From Thunnus maccoyii (lineage: Eukaryota; Chordata; Actinopteri; Scombriformes; Scombridae), in the NCBI RefSeq assembly GCF_910596095.1, contig NC_056540.1, positions 13,199,001 through 13,263,000 of the forward strand: a DNA stretch of 64,000 nt. Direction: 5' to 3'. Below, one piece after another: positions 13,501-35,321 of this stretch. Every line of letters begins with the position of its first letter. Within the stretch, counting starts at the first letter, position 1. The position numbers were made by a program, and so were the translations under genes. The notes beneath the pieces were generated by a model, which searched no databases, was not told the origin of the DNA, and was given only the letters and a program-made list of their open reading frames with translations.

Positions 13501-14977
13501 TCTAAGCCCTCTACATCTGTGTGTAAACTCTCCACCACTTCGGTCTCCAGTCCTTCAACCACTTCTGTCTCCAGGCCTTGAACCACCTGCGTCTCCAGGC
13601 CTTCCACCTCAAGCCCATGCTCTAGGAGGATGCCCTCATCCGTCATCACATCGGAAAGAAGCATGCCCTCAGGCACAGAGACCACAATGTGCTCCCCATC
13701 GATGTGAGCCAGACCCCCCATGCCTGCAACTGTAAACACAATAGAAAAGAGGGGTACATGACAAAGAGTTTTCAACAACAGAGTAGCAAAAAATGCTATA
13801 ATCCATGGTTTTCTGTACACTGAAATTACAAAAAAAGATGTCAGCGTATCTTGTGACATATTTATGATCACAGTATCACATTCTTGTTGTACTAGTGCAG
13901 TGCCCGTTAATTAAATTAAATTAATACTGTTAATGTGAGGTGTGAATCACTATATACTAGGGATGTGTGCAATGATTATTATTTTTAAATCTTTTTTAAT
14001 TATTTTAAATATTATTTGATAACTTATTTAGTGAGTTGTTGTCATGTTTTGTAGGATAATGTGTAATGTTCATAATGCCAAAGCGCCACACATTTCGGCA
14101 TTTAAAATACAAATTGTTTATTGAAGAATGTGATTAATCCTCTGGAACCGAGTGTGGCATCGATGCTGGATCATGTTCTACAAAACATTAACTAACTTTG
14201 GAACCGTTAATGATATTGACAAAATTTTTTTTTGACTGAATCGTGAGATTCTCAGCTTTCTGAGGCACCTTGAACAGTGCCTTTATGACCATCGGGGATG
14301 ATTTACATTGTGTGCAATCAGGTGATATGGTAACAGAGCTTGCTGGCTTACAGAATTAGATTGTCTATTTTCCAATGATATATAACACTTTGATATTTAC
14401 TCTCAAAGGTGATACTGACCAAAATAAAAAGACAGCACCAAAATGTATATATTGTCACATTGACTATTAAAAAAATGCCCAGGACAATATGCAAATGGTT
14501 GACTGTAACTCACTGAGTTACAGCCAATAAATGTTTCCTTTTAATAATTAACATTTCTTATCCAAACACCACACTCAACACTACTGTTCCTTGGGTCCTC
14601 AACAATACACCCACCAAGCGTGAAGTCAATTGGACGAACGGTTGTTGAGAAAAGCGACACACACACACACACACACACAGACTACTTCCTTTACAGTAGA
14701 TGCAGTGATAATGTCAGACTAACCACATTATAATAGTGCAAATATAATATACTTAAGTGATAGCACTTGAACTCTCAAGAAACCAACAGTGGAATATGAA
14801 AAAGGTAGTATATTATTTGACTTGTATGACAGATTTCAGCTTTAAGATGTGCTTGTTTACAATACAACGGTCGTCACTCTGTCCGACTTGACACTTACCA
14901 AAGTCTTGCATGATCATAGTATGGGGCATCTTCAGCTCCTGTGTGTGTAGCTCCAACACCCCTCCACCTTGGTCCAT
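10534..14977 (-). CDS. ZNF711 zinc-finger transcription activator (ZFX/ZFY family)
   Basis: Six coding exons: 14977-14899, 13729-12869, 12748-12602, 12482-12303, 12003-11869 and 11714-10534; joined they give 2583 nt, 860 residues. The start is the ATG before DQGGG, aligned with human MDSGGG, and exon 1 ends HTMIMQDF as in human. An acidic activation domain precedes the basic nuclear-localisation stretch [10 protein letters not shown], followed by twelve C2H2 fingers in the last exon, from [10 protein letters not shown] to [10 protein letters not shown]. The extra finger that ZFX/ZFY carry after the second finger is replaced by a linker with [15 protein letters not shown]; that linker is diagnostic of ZNF711. 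In mammals ZNF711 binds CpG-island promoters, works with PHF8 and is linked to X-linked intellectual disability. The protein is longer than human mainly because of an expanded acidic repeat in exon 2. Confidence 0.95.
12869..13729 (-). CDS. znf711 coding exon 2, with acidic and His-rich region
   Basis: This exon carries the start of the acidic domain ([15 protein letters not shown], conserved with human), then the degenerate VEGLE repeat block, two clusters of four histidines, and the conserved end [10 protein letters not shown]. The acceptor is TTTACAG before 13729 and the donor is GTAAGA after 12869. A longer open frame runs past both splice sites into introns and should not be taken as the protein. 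Confidence 0.9.
13250..13625 (-). repeat. In-frame tandem amino-acid repeat in znf711
   Basis: About a dozen degenerate units of 8 to 11 residues based on V-E-G-L-E-x-x-V-V, covering about 120 residues of the acidic activation domain. At DNA level this is a diverged 24-33 bp minisatellite. Units vary by substitution (GLE, SLH, DLE, SLQ) but keep acidic and hydrophobic spacing. The corresponding human region is much shorter and not visibly repetitive. Confidence 0.85.
13890..14690. repeat. Dispersed-repeat sequence in znf711 intron
   Basis: The znf711 intron between coding exons 1 and 2 holds AT-rich repeat-like sequence. The segment near 14580-14690, with wording like AATACACCCACCAAG followed by a CA tract, resembles a teleost dispersed-repeat end that I know from other fish. 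Element class and exact ends are not resolved. Confidence 0.4.
14657..14679. repeat. (AC)n microsatellite
   Basis: About eleven AC dinucleotides at the end of the intronic dispersed repeat. Confidence 0.9.
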
Positions 14978-14997
14978 GTCTTTACTCAGAAAAATGA
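14978..14997 (-). other. znf711 5' UTR part of the ATG exon
   Basis: The acceptor ATTTTCAG ends at 14998, so the exon runs 14997-14899 with a 20-nt leader segment before the ATG at 14977. Confidence 0.6.
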
Positions 14998-15119
14998 CTG
15001 AAAATGACCATATACACAACGTTAGCTGTTTTATTTCACTTGTGAGTGCACATAACTAAAAATGAAAGTGAAAGCAACAACTGACACGCTAGCCACATGG
15101 GCTAGCATTTAATACATAC

Positions 15120-15201
15120 CTTCACATTTGATGACAAGAACCTTAGAATAAAACCAATAGGATATTTGATGTGCTTCCTTCCATCAAGGTTATCAACCCT
15201 T
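15120..15201 (-). other. Predicted non-coding exon of znf711
   Basis: A pyrimidine-rich acceptor (TTCTTTGTCAG) ends at 15202 and a donor AAG followed by GTATGT begins at 15119, defining an 82-nt exon without a useful open frame. It lies between the ATG exon and the putative first exon. Its use is inferred from the splice sites alone. Confidence 0.5.
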
Positions 15202-16297
15202 CTGACAAAGAAAAACACACACATAAGCATCACTGATAGAGAGGGTTATGTAATCAGTCTAAATGCTGTAAAGATAATTTAAAAACAAATTTTGTTTTTT
15301 TATTTCTTTTAAAACAAACTTTCCAAATTGGTTCAGGTTCATAATAAGGGCACTGGTGTGCCTCCACATATAATGGACTCTGTACAACTTGAATACAGAA
15401 GACAGAAAAACTGTCTGTTGCCACTGAGAAGGGGGCTGGTATGTTGTTGACCAGTGGCTCCATCCATTGCCTATCAGTAGTACTACAGGCAGCCTCAACC
15501 TGGGGACATAGAGAGCTATACACCTGGAGCCAGTTGAGCCTGATGGCTACAGCTCAACTGAGACCACGGGCGAGCTCACAGGCAGTGCGTCCCTTAGCTC
15601 TCAGAAGATGAGTCCTACTTGTTTTTGTGGTGGTGGGGGGGAAATGCATTGTCGTCACATGACGGTTCAAAATACGCCAAATATGTCATGTCTGCAGTGA
15701 TCTGAGGTTGAGTTATGGGTGCATGTTTTTTTTCGCGGATATATCATTCTAGGATAAAAAACCAACACTGTGTGGTCATACTAATCATTTTAAATAAGTG
15801 TTGTACTCTGGAGTCTCTTTGCACAAAACTACACATGCTCCGCGTTTATGGCCGCCTATGAAAGTACCGTAGACGTTATGCAATGCATACTCGGGCGGCT
15901 ACCGCCCTCCACCCACCGGAGCTAACTAGCAGGCGAGCTAGGGCTGGTCCTCCCAGCGCCATTTTGTTTTAGCATAATGGCTAATTCAAGGCAACCGAGA
16001 ACCGATCTAATTAGACCATTTAAGCATCGTGTACATATAATGTTGCAATATTAATAAAGTCACCAGCACAAGCAACAAACTGGTATGCCTCAAGAGTTTA
16101 TTGTATTATCTGTCGCAGTAATCTCCGTGGCAACGGCCGTCCGTTTGGCTAGCTAGCTTGCTAAGCTAAGTAGAGCCGCTTGTGCCGCATTATCTTCCAT
16201 GTTGTTTTTCCACAAGGCTGAAAGAGGCCCGCTACGGCCGACTGGGCCCTTGCGTCTTATTCCACATGCCTTTCTGATCGATTCAAAATAAAATTAC
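15202..16297. other. znf711 5' intron, CpG-rich toward the promoter
   Basis: No additional gene is supported. An 89-codon minus frame at 15254-15523 has no family resemblance. Multiple GCTAGC/GCTAAC words occur at 15900-16170. Confidence 0.4.
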
Positions 16298-16500
16298 CTG
16301 ATAACGTCGTCTCCCGACTCTATCGGTGTTTCTCCGCCTTGTCCGTTTTGTCTGTTATTGTTTTGGTTTATTTTTGACGGTAAGCTAAGTGCGGCCTGCA
16401 GTTTTGGATCCCCGGGCACTCTTTGCTAGGCCTCGGCCAATCAGCTTGCGTCCTGACGAGCAGAGGGAGGGCGGGGGGCAGACAATGCGTGGCCTCGTTT
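16298..16500 (-). promoter_or_regulatory. znf711 first exon and CpG-rich promoter
   Basis: A donor (CAG followed by GTAATT) at 16297 marks the end of the likely first exon. Upstream the DNA is GC-rich, with a CCAAT box near 16437 and a G-rich box near 16466-16482. A YY1-like word (AAAATGGCG on the minus strand) lies at about 15956-15964 within the first intron. The transcription start is not defined. Confidence 0.5.
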
Positions 16501-16992
16501 ACCGCTGATCCCTTACTATTTGCGTCATGCATAAGAGAGCAGTTACATTAACACACTCATTCTCTTAATGGGAACATAGGCTATTTATGCTCTGATCTTA
16601 AGACATAAGATTGAACGCTATCACACAGACTTATAATTTTTTTTCATGTGGTTGCAGACTGTGCGCTCACACTTTGTATGCGCACGAGGCCTGTAGGCCA
16701 TTTTGTCACAAGGGGTGTGTAGCATTGAGCATTCATTTGAGAAGCGTTTTGGTCTTGCTGCACCCAGGAAATATCCGGGACATGCTGCTGCTGCTTTGTT
16801 GTGCCGCATAATGAGACTAATTAGCCTGTGATGCAAACAGACCTCCACTTGGCATGCATATATTACAAGTGAACACACATGCAATTATAGTTTCGGGGTA
16901 GACTTTATTATTCATTTTCATTACAGCTCCCAAATTTTCAGAGGCACTCTGCATGAGGGTGCATAGCTGGCACAAGGCCTTCGTGCATAAAC

Positions 16993-17847
16993 ATTTTATT
17001 TATTACAGTGGTATCCAAAAGCAAACACTCATATCCACCATTGGATATGAAGTAAAAATGCCTGGAAAATGCAGTACGGTAACAGTACCTTTGATGACTT
17101 TAGATTACTTTTGGAATTAGAAAGAGTGTTGCAGCTGAAATGCACCTTGGCACAAACTATATTTTTCCTTTTTTATATTATTTAAGGGCAGTGTGGTTTA
17201 CAGGAGTTGCATTGCTGTGTAAAAGCAAAGAGCAAAAACAAAAATACAACAAATCTAAAGATCATTTCACTATGAACCACTCAAACATTCATAAATTCAA
17301 ACAGATCATTGTGGAGACACATGGAGGATTTGTCATACTGCAGTTACATAATGATGAAAGGGATAAGGAAAAACGAAACCAAGCATGCAACACTCAGCAC
17401 CATCATCTAGTAGGAATTCACACAGAAAATGCACAAACCAGCAACATCTTCATTTAAATTGTCTTCATATCAATAACATCAACAGAACAAAGTAATTACA
17501 ACCCTTAATATTCCAGCAGTTTCTCACAATTACCATAGAAAAATAAGTAAAATTGACACAAACAAATCTTCTGGAAGCTCTGAGTTGGTCCATATAACAA
17601 GTGGAGTGTGCATGTGTGCCTTCGTGTCTGCCTACACATCCTCTCTGTGTGTGGGTTGACAATGTTTCATGCGAGGGAAAGAGATGAATCTTAACTACAA
17701 ATCCAGTGCAGCCCAGCGATCCAGTCTGAAATGGGGAACTGAGAGGTTGTATGACACATTGGCTGTGTTCCTTGTTTCTATGAGAGGTCAACGGGGAGAG
17801 GTCACGTAAAGGTTGCAGCAGTGGACATCCTTCATCGCCGGTTAGAC
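16993..17847 (-). other. Probable 3' untranslated region of slain1
   Basis: This follows the slain1 stop. Overlapping minus-strand AATAAA signals (TTTATTTATT near 16993-17005) could terminate the transcript. Between here and the znf711 promoter (16501-16992) I see nothing coding. Confidence 0.45.
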
Positions 17848-29522
<11,675 letters not shown>

Positions 29523-30068
29523 GCTCCGACTCTGTTGGGAGTCACAGTAACATTAATATGATGACAAAAGAGAACAACTAGATATTTCACAAGACAGAGA
29601 CAATGTACTGGTTCAAGGTTGTATTGGTTCATGTTATGATGCCAAATACACTCATGGTGATTGGCAGCAACATAACACCAACTCAACACAGAGTGACCAC
29701 AGCTACATTCTGATGTTATCAGTAAAATAGTCTTAAAATTGCCTTTTTTAAGACCTCATTAACAGTTACACCAACTAGCTCGTGTGTCAAATCGTTAACT
29801 CAGCAATTTCAGCTAACAACAACCAGTATTTACATCACACCGACCACTTTTTACTCGTCGTAACATTGCTAAACTCTGCGCTTGCAAACAGCTAACGTTA
29901 GCTGCAGAGTACAGACAGACAGACAGATGCTGTACATCATGAACTCGACCTCCGAGCGGTAAACATGTAGCTGCTGTATTGAAAGCATTATTCACTTGTA
30001 CACGTATATCTGAGCACTCTTGGTTGATGTTAGCTCAAGCTAGCGTGCTATCAGCGAAAACAGTCGTA

Positions 30069-30420
30069 CCGGTGAGTGAGCCGTGTTGTCCCAGTTGTCC
30101 CAGCGAGCTTGCCCGCGCTGCTGAAGAGCTCAAACTCCTCTCTGCAACACCGACTGCATGAATGAAGCCGCTAATTACAACCACCTGAAACGGCCCGCAG
30201 CTTGATAGTGATTGCCAAGACGCCAGGGTAACTCTCGGTTAGCTAGTGCATGTTATCTTGTTGCCTGCGCTTCACCGATAGCGTTCACCATATCGCTCGC
30301 TGCTAACTAGCTTGTTGATGGAGTTTTTAGTTAGCCCAGTGAGCAGACCTGCAGCGGTGCTCGCCCCTCCCCCCACTGGTTCTCCCGGTTAATCGGCGCC
30401 CCCTATCGGAGGCAGGTAGT
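30069..30420 (-). promoter_or_regulatory. slain1 promoter and probable first exon region
   Basis: A CpG-rich region upstream of the slain1 start codon. A donor-like CCG followed by GTACGA lies at 30069 on the minus strand and could end a non-coding first exon joining the acceptor at 29532. GCTAGC and GCTAAC words recur between 29778 and 30335. Exact transcription start is unknown. Confidence 0.4.
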
Positions 30421-30563
30421 ACTGCTGCAACATCTTTCTGTAATCTCGATTGTAGCCATTGGGTGTCGCTGTTTACAAAATAGTGCAATACACACATCTG
30501 TATCAAAGGTGAGACGGACAGAACAGACTAGCATTCATTCCGAGTCAAGCCAGTTTTATTCAC

Positions 30564-30884
30564 ACTCACTGGCCACTTCATTAGGTACACCTGTGCAGTC
30601 TAATGCAATCCCATACAATATATATGATACAATACAATAATTTTTTGTCCACGCCATTAACATACATGGGGGGGAATTATTAGGAACACTTTTCAATATA
30701 ATGCACTTCAGTCACCACCACCACCCACTATGACCTCAATAATAAAGGTAGAATTTTCACCTTTCTGATAATTTCAACAAAAACTTAAAATGTATAAGCT
30801 TCGTAAATGTAGAATTTATGGCAGAGCTGTTGTATTGGTTTGCGTTAGATTGCACAGGTGTACCTAATAAAGTGGCCAGTGAGT
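30564..30884. mobile_element. MITE-like element with long terminal inverted repeats
   Basis: A 321-bp element whose ends are near-perfect inverted repeats of about 45 bp, beginning ACTCACTGGCCACTT and continuing ATTAGGTACACCTGTGCA. The ends differ at only a few positions, so it is fairly young. No coding capacity. This terminal sequence is widespread in teleosts. Confidence 0.75.
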
Positions 30885-31735
30885 ATATAGCACCAAATCA
30901 CAAGAGAAGTTATCTCAGGGCACTTTTCATATAGAGCAGGTCTAGTCCACACTCTTTAATTTACAGAGACCCAACATTCCCCCATAGGCAAGCACTTGGT
31001 AACAGTGGCGAGGAAAAACTCCCCTTTAATGGGAAGAAACCTCGAGCAGAACCAGGCTCTAGATGAGCAGCCATCTGCTTTGACCAGTTGGGTTGAGAGA
31101 GGAAGAGGGAGGGAGAGAGGGGAGAGAGAGACACAGAGAAGCACTGCAACAACAATAATAACAATTACAACAACAATAATAATAATAGAAATATGACTAA
31201 TAATAATAGTAGTAGCAGTGGGCATCAAGCTGGACCAAGGGGACAGCACGTGGTCCACAACTGAAGATCACCTGCAAGAAAGCACAAAACTCCGGGGAAC
31301 ATGCCAAGTTAGTAACATGTATTAATGGGGCATGAATGCGTACAGATGGAGAGGGAGAGGAGGAGAGAGGAGCTCAGAGCATCATGGGAAGTTCCCCAGC
31401 AGTCTAGGTCTATAGCAGCATAACTAAGGGCTGGTCCAAGGCAAGACTGGGCCTGCCTTAACTATAAGCTTTATCAGAAAGGAAAGTTTTAAGCCTACTC
31501 TTTAACGTAGAGAGGGTGTCTGCCTCCAGGATACAAACAGAAAGATGCTTCCACAGGAGAGGAGCCTGCTCTGCCTCCCATTCTACTTTTAGAGACTCTA
31601 GTAAGCCTGCATTCTGGGAACACAATGTTCTAGTGGGATAATATGGTACTATGTGCAGGAGCAGAGGCAGAAGTCTCAGCAGGAAAAATCTCAAAATCTT
31701 GGCAAATAACACTAAAAATATCTCCTTGATACTAG
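30885..31735. repeat. Percomorph dispersed repeat
   Basis: The sequence from ATATAGCACCAAATCACAAG through AGGAAAAACTCCCCTTTAA and GGAAGAAACCTCGAGCAGAA to about 31.73 kb matches a high-copy fish repeat that I recognise but cannot name. It contains purine-rich GA stretches and imperfect ATA/AAC tracts and no convincing frame. It abuts the preceding MITE directly. Confidence 0.6.
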
Positions 31736-31751
31736 TCAAGTCATATTTTTA

Positions 31752-32062
31752 TTATTTTAGTTACTTTTCAGATGAAGATTTGAAACAATGGATAATATAA
31801 CAAGCTTTTAAAATACAACACATTGCTAAAGATTAAATCATTGGTTTCCAACCCTTTTAACATCTTACAAAAAGCGGTGTGTAGACGGGGTCACATTTCA
31901 GATGTCTATGAGTTGTTAAGAGCTCCACCAAATAGTGATTTTTCCCTCTAAACTTCTCACATGGTTTCATTTCAATAAATGTTCAAATGATCCAATATTT
32001 CACCAAAAATCAAAGATTAGAGAAAAAGTTCAAAACTGAAATCAGATTTCAGATCAGAACTT
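31752..32062. repeat. Inverted fragment of the 39-kb element
   Basis: Reverse-complemented, this segment aligns with the interior of the element at 38936-39717 (about 39267-39550), with clear similarity over roughly 280 bp, including CATAGACATCTGAAATGTG. Both ends of the parent are missing, so this is a truncated copy. Confidence 0.7.
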
Positions 32063-32064
32063 TG

Positions 32065-32272
32065 CTTTTATTTATATAGCCCAATATCACAAATCACAGA
32101 TTTGCCTCAGGGGGCTTTACAATCTGTGCAGCAATACAACATCCACTGTCCTTAGGAAAACCTCCCTAAAAACCCCTTTAACAGAGGGAAGTGGAAGAAA
32201 CCTCAGGAAGAGCAACAGAGGAGGAATCGCTCTCCCAGGACAGACCAACATGCAATAGTTGTGTGTATAGAA
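32065..32272. repeat. Percomorph dispersed repeat, second type
   Basis: Begins TTTATTTATATAGCCCAATA and contains GGGGCTTTACAATCTGTGCA-like wording, then AACCCCTTTAACAGAGGG and GAAGAAACCTCAGGAAGAG. It is a high-copy fish repeat known to me by sequence. It shares motif order with the repeat at 30885-31735. Confidence 0.6.
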
Positions 32273-34912
32273 TAGATTGTTGAACAATAATATAGCGAAC
32301 TGGGAAATGTTATTTTCCACCTTTTGTTCCTCAGGTAAACCAAATAGGAAAACAAATCGTATCTGTTTTATAGCATTAGGTCGATACTGAATAAGAAGAT
32401 GCTCCTCACTGTGTATCTGGTGAAATTAGTAGTCTGAAGAGGTCAAGACTGGTGTGACACCCATTTTATTTAAATGTCCTTTGTGGTGTGTTGTATACTG
32501 ACCACGATGAAGGCCATAAGCCAAAATGCATTGGTCTCAAGTTGTTCTTGTTGTTCTTTATGCTTCAAGTTTTGAAGTAGTCTTGATCCCTTCAGACTTC
32601 TTTCCTTCTCCATGCACTTTGGAAGTAGGTGAAATTGTGCCAGAAATCCCTACTCTGTGAAAACGAACCGTAAAACGTACCAATCAGTCCAAGGTGGTGA
32701 TGATTTCAGAGGTTCACAGTTAAATTGGACCCAAAGTGTTTACTCTCTGTGTTAAATAGCCTACAAGCTAGTTATATAGGCTTACTTACATATATGCTGG
32801 ACTTAATGCAGCAAAAAAGTTAACAGTGTGAAAAAATGACAAACGATATTTATTACTGCACACACTTTCTTTTGTAGTCTTTTTCAAAATGGTCAACACT
32901 GTCTTTATGCTGGACAATGTGTGGACAGGTATTGACCTAACACACAAAGACCAGGTAATGGCATTAAGTTTATCATTCATATCATTAAGTTTCATTCATA
33001 TCATTAAGTTTCATTCATATCATTAAGTTTCCATTTTTGTTGGACAAGTTGAACTAAAGGAAGTTGTGATGCAACTGAAAGTACCCGTATAACTTGTTTT
33101 GTGAGAGACAACAATCGTATGCCACAATGTTGACTCAAGGATAACTGGCAATAAAAATACAGATAGGACAATGAATTAGCGGTTTACCTGTGATGAGGGA
33201 ATATTCCAATGAAAAACACATGTGAAAGTTTTGGATCTTTAGTATATTATGCCGGAATGGTTTTGAAGACACTAAATAAGTCTGCATATAAGTCTTATTA
33301 TTCAGTTGTGTCTTCATCTGTACTTTCTCTTCTTGTGCTGCAAACTCCAGTGTATTGTCATAGTGCACAGACATGCTTGATACTGAAAGATTATTGGAAA
33401 GGGAAACGACATTTATCTAAATCTACTATTTCATTTTTTGTAGATTCAAGAAAGCTATTATTCCCTTGATAAGAAATGTATTTTTCATGATCTCTGACAG
33501 GCTTTCACACAACTGAAGAGATGTTAATAAATCTGCATAACTCTTTAGACTTTGGAGAATAAATTCCATATCGAAATCAATTAGCTAGTGTGAAGTAGAG
33601 TTTGTCTTTGCTCTCAGGTTCTTGCTTGCTGCTCTATGTGCGTGTTTCAACAGGCTTATTGTAGAAAAACACAACCTGCACATCTTAAGCAATCCACATT
33701 CATAGTGTGAGGAAACAAAACATGCTCAGCCACTGATCCGTGTAATGCAATTCTGCCTCAAAACAGGCTTTCTAAAACATGTTCATACCACAAAGACACA
33801 GGATTTATGTGAATACGTAGCTGTTAATTACCTGCTTAAAAACAGTATTTGAAGAGGTCCTTTAGTATGGCAACTGAATTTAGATGTTAAAACTCTCTTT
33901 TCAAACACAAACCATATTTCATCTTAGCAATGTGGAATGTGTTACACCTGAAGCTGATCCACTCCCTTTCCTACAGCAGGCTTAGACCTGTTGTGAATCT
34001 ACATGGTAGAGGTTTTTTCACCGGGTGAGTGGGATTCACTCAATCATTCAAACTATATCAAACTATAGCCCACGGATAAACTGAATGTTCATGCTCACAA
34101 ACTGGAATCATTAATTTATTATTCATAAATTAACTTTGGATATGGAAAGTGACCTTGATTTAAGACCTTACTATACTATGCCAATCATCAAGTAACATGA
34201 GAGTGAGAGTGTCCATAACTCCATGACTACAAATATTCTGGTACCATTACTGACAATAAGTTGACTTTAGTATTATTGTGCCCTCATTGAACATGTAAAT
34301 GTGGGTTATAACTGAAAGCTACAACCATTGTATGTTACTATTTTGTTTCTATATTGTGTACATTGGAGCACTGAATAAACACAATTTTGTTCTCCTTTAT
34401 ACAGAGGACTATGACAATAAATTCTAACTTGAACCTTATTTTTTCTAATACTAAAAATCTGTAAAGAAATTACTTATAAAAGATTACACCATTTTACAAA
34501 TCATTTCTTCTCTTGTGGTTTTCAGTTTTATGTTGCCTTGAAGTTTCATATTTTTAGCATTAGACTGAAAATACTACATTAAATTGATTGGAGTGCTGCA
34601 CAAATCACTGACACTAAATCTGAATGACTACTGAAGCAGTAATATTATACCTGACCTCTGGACTGGGGAAGAGAAATGGGGAACATGTTGCAATATCTGA
34701 GGCTGAAATCGTAACTGAGCTTCAAAGGTAAATACTTTCATTTCTGTTTGCCACTCATGGTTGAATTACTTTCACCATGCCCAGTCTACATTAGAAACAA
34801 TCTTGTCCTGATCTCTTCAAATATGCTTTACATAAACAAGATGGTTTTGCAAGACAGTTGGACAAAAAAGATACACAAATGCAACACAACTCACTTTTTT
34901 GAAACATTTGAT
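32273..34912. other. Intergenic sequence between slain1 and tmsb
   Basis: AT-rich, with no supportable gene on either strand. A small minisatellite lies at 32962-33030. Confidence 0.5.
32962..33030. repeat. Short 19-bp minisatellite
   Basis: Three full units and one partial unit of CATTAAGTTTCATTCATAT; the first unit carries a two-base insertion. Confidence 0.85.
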
Positions 34913-35321
34913 TTTATTACAACAAAAATATCATTTTATGTGTTGTTTTTCAGAACATTTCCTGAATGGCACCATTTACAGGCATTCTTATGGTATTGTT
35001 GATAATGCAGTATCTTTGATGGATTTCCATTAATAGAAATATTTATGATTTTTCTCCTTTACTTTTAAACCTCTTGCCCTGTTAAGCCCTTTCTAAACTA
35101 CATGGAATAAGAACGATAATACATATCCATTACATTAATATACTTGGGATTACAGACAGATCGTTCACCATAGCATCAGCCCAAACACCATTTCTAATCA
35201 AACATGGTGGCACGGAAAACAGAGGCAGAATCAGAGATGATGGGTCGGAATCATAATTGGAGGAAGAGCAGGAATTAACAGGGCAGGACTGAAGCAGAGG
35301 AATCATGCAGGTGTGCTTCAG
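34913..35321 (-). other. tmsb 3' untranslated region
   Basis: About 400 nt between the stop codon and a minus-strand AATAAA at 34913-34918. The length is typical for beta-thymosin mRNAs. Confidence 0.55.

Noticed and set aside
13400-13735. 111-codon proline/leucine-rich plus-strand frame
   Set aside because: It is antisense to the znf711 acidic repeat; its open state follows from the repeat's codon pattern.
12594-13871. Single 425-codon minus frame as one protein
   Set aside because: It reads through two introns and past the exon 2 acceptor; splice sites and human alignment show separate exons.
15254-15523. 89-codon minus frame in the znf711 intron
   Set aside because: AT-rich codon use and no suitable splice sites; not supported as an exon.
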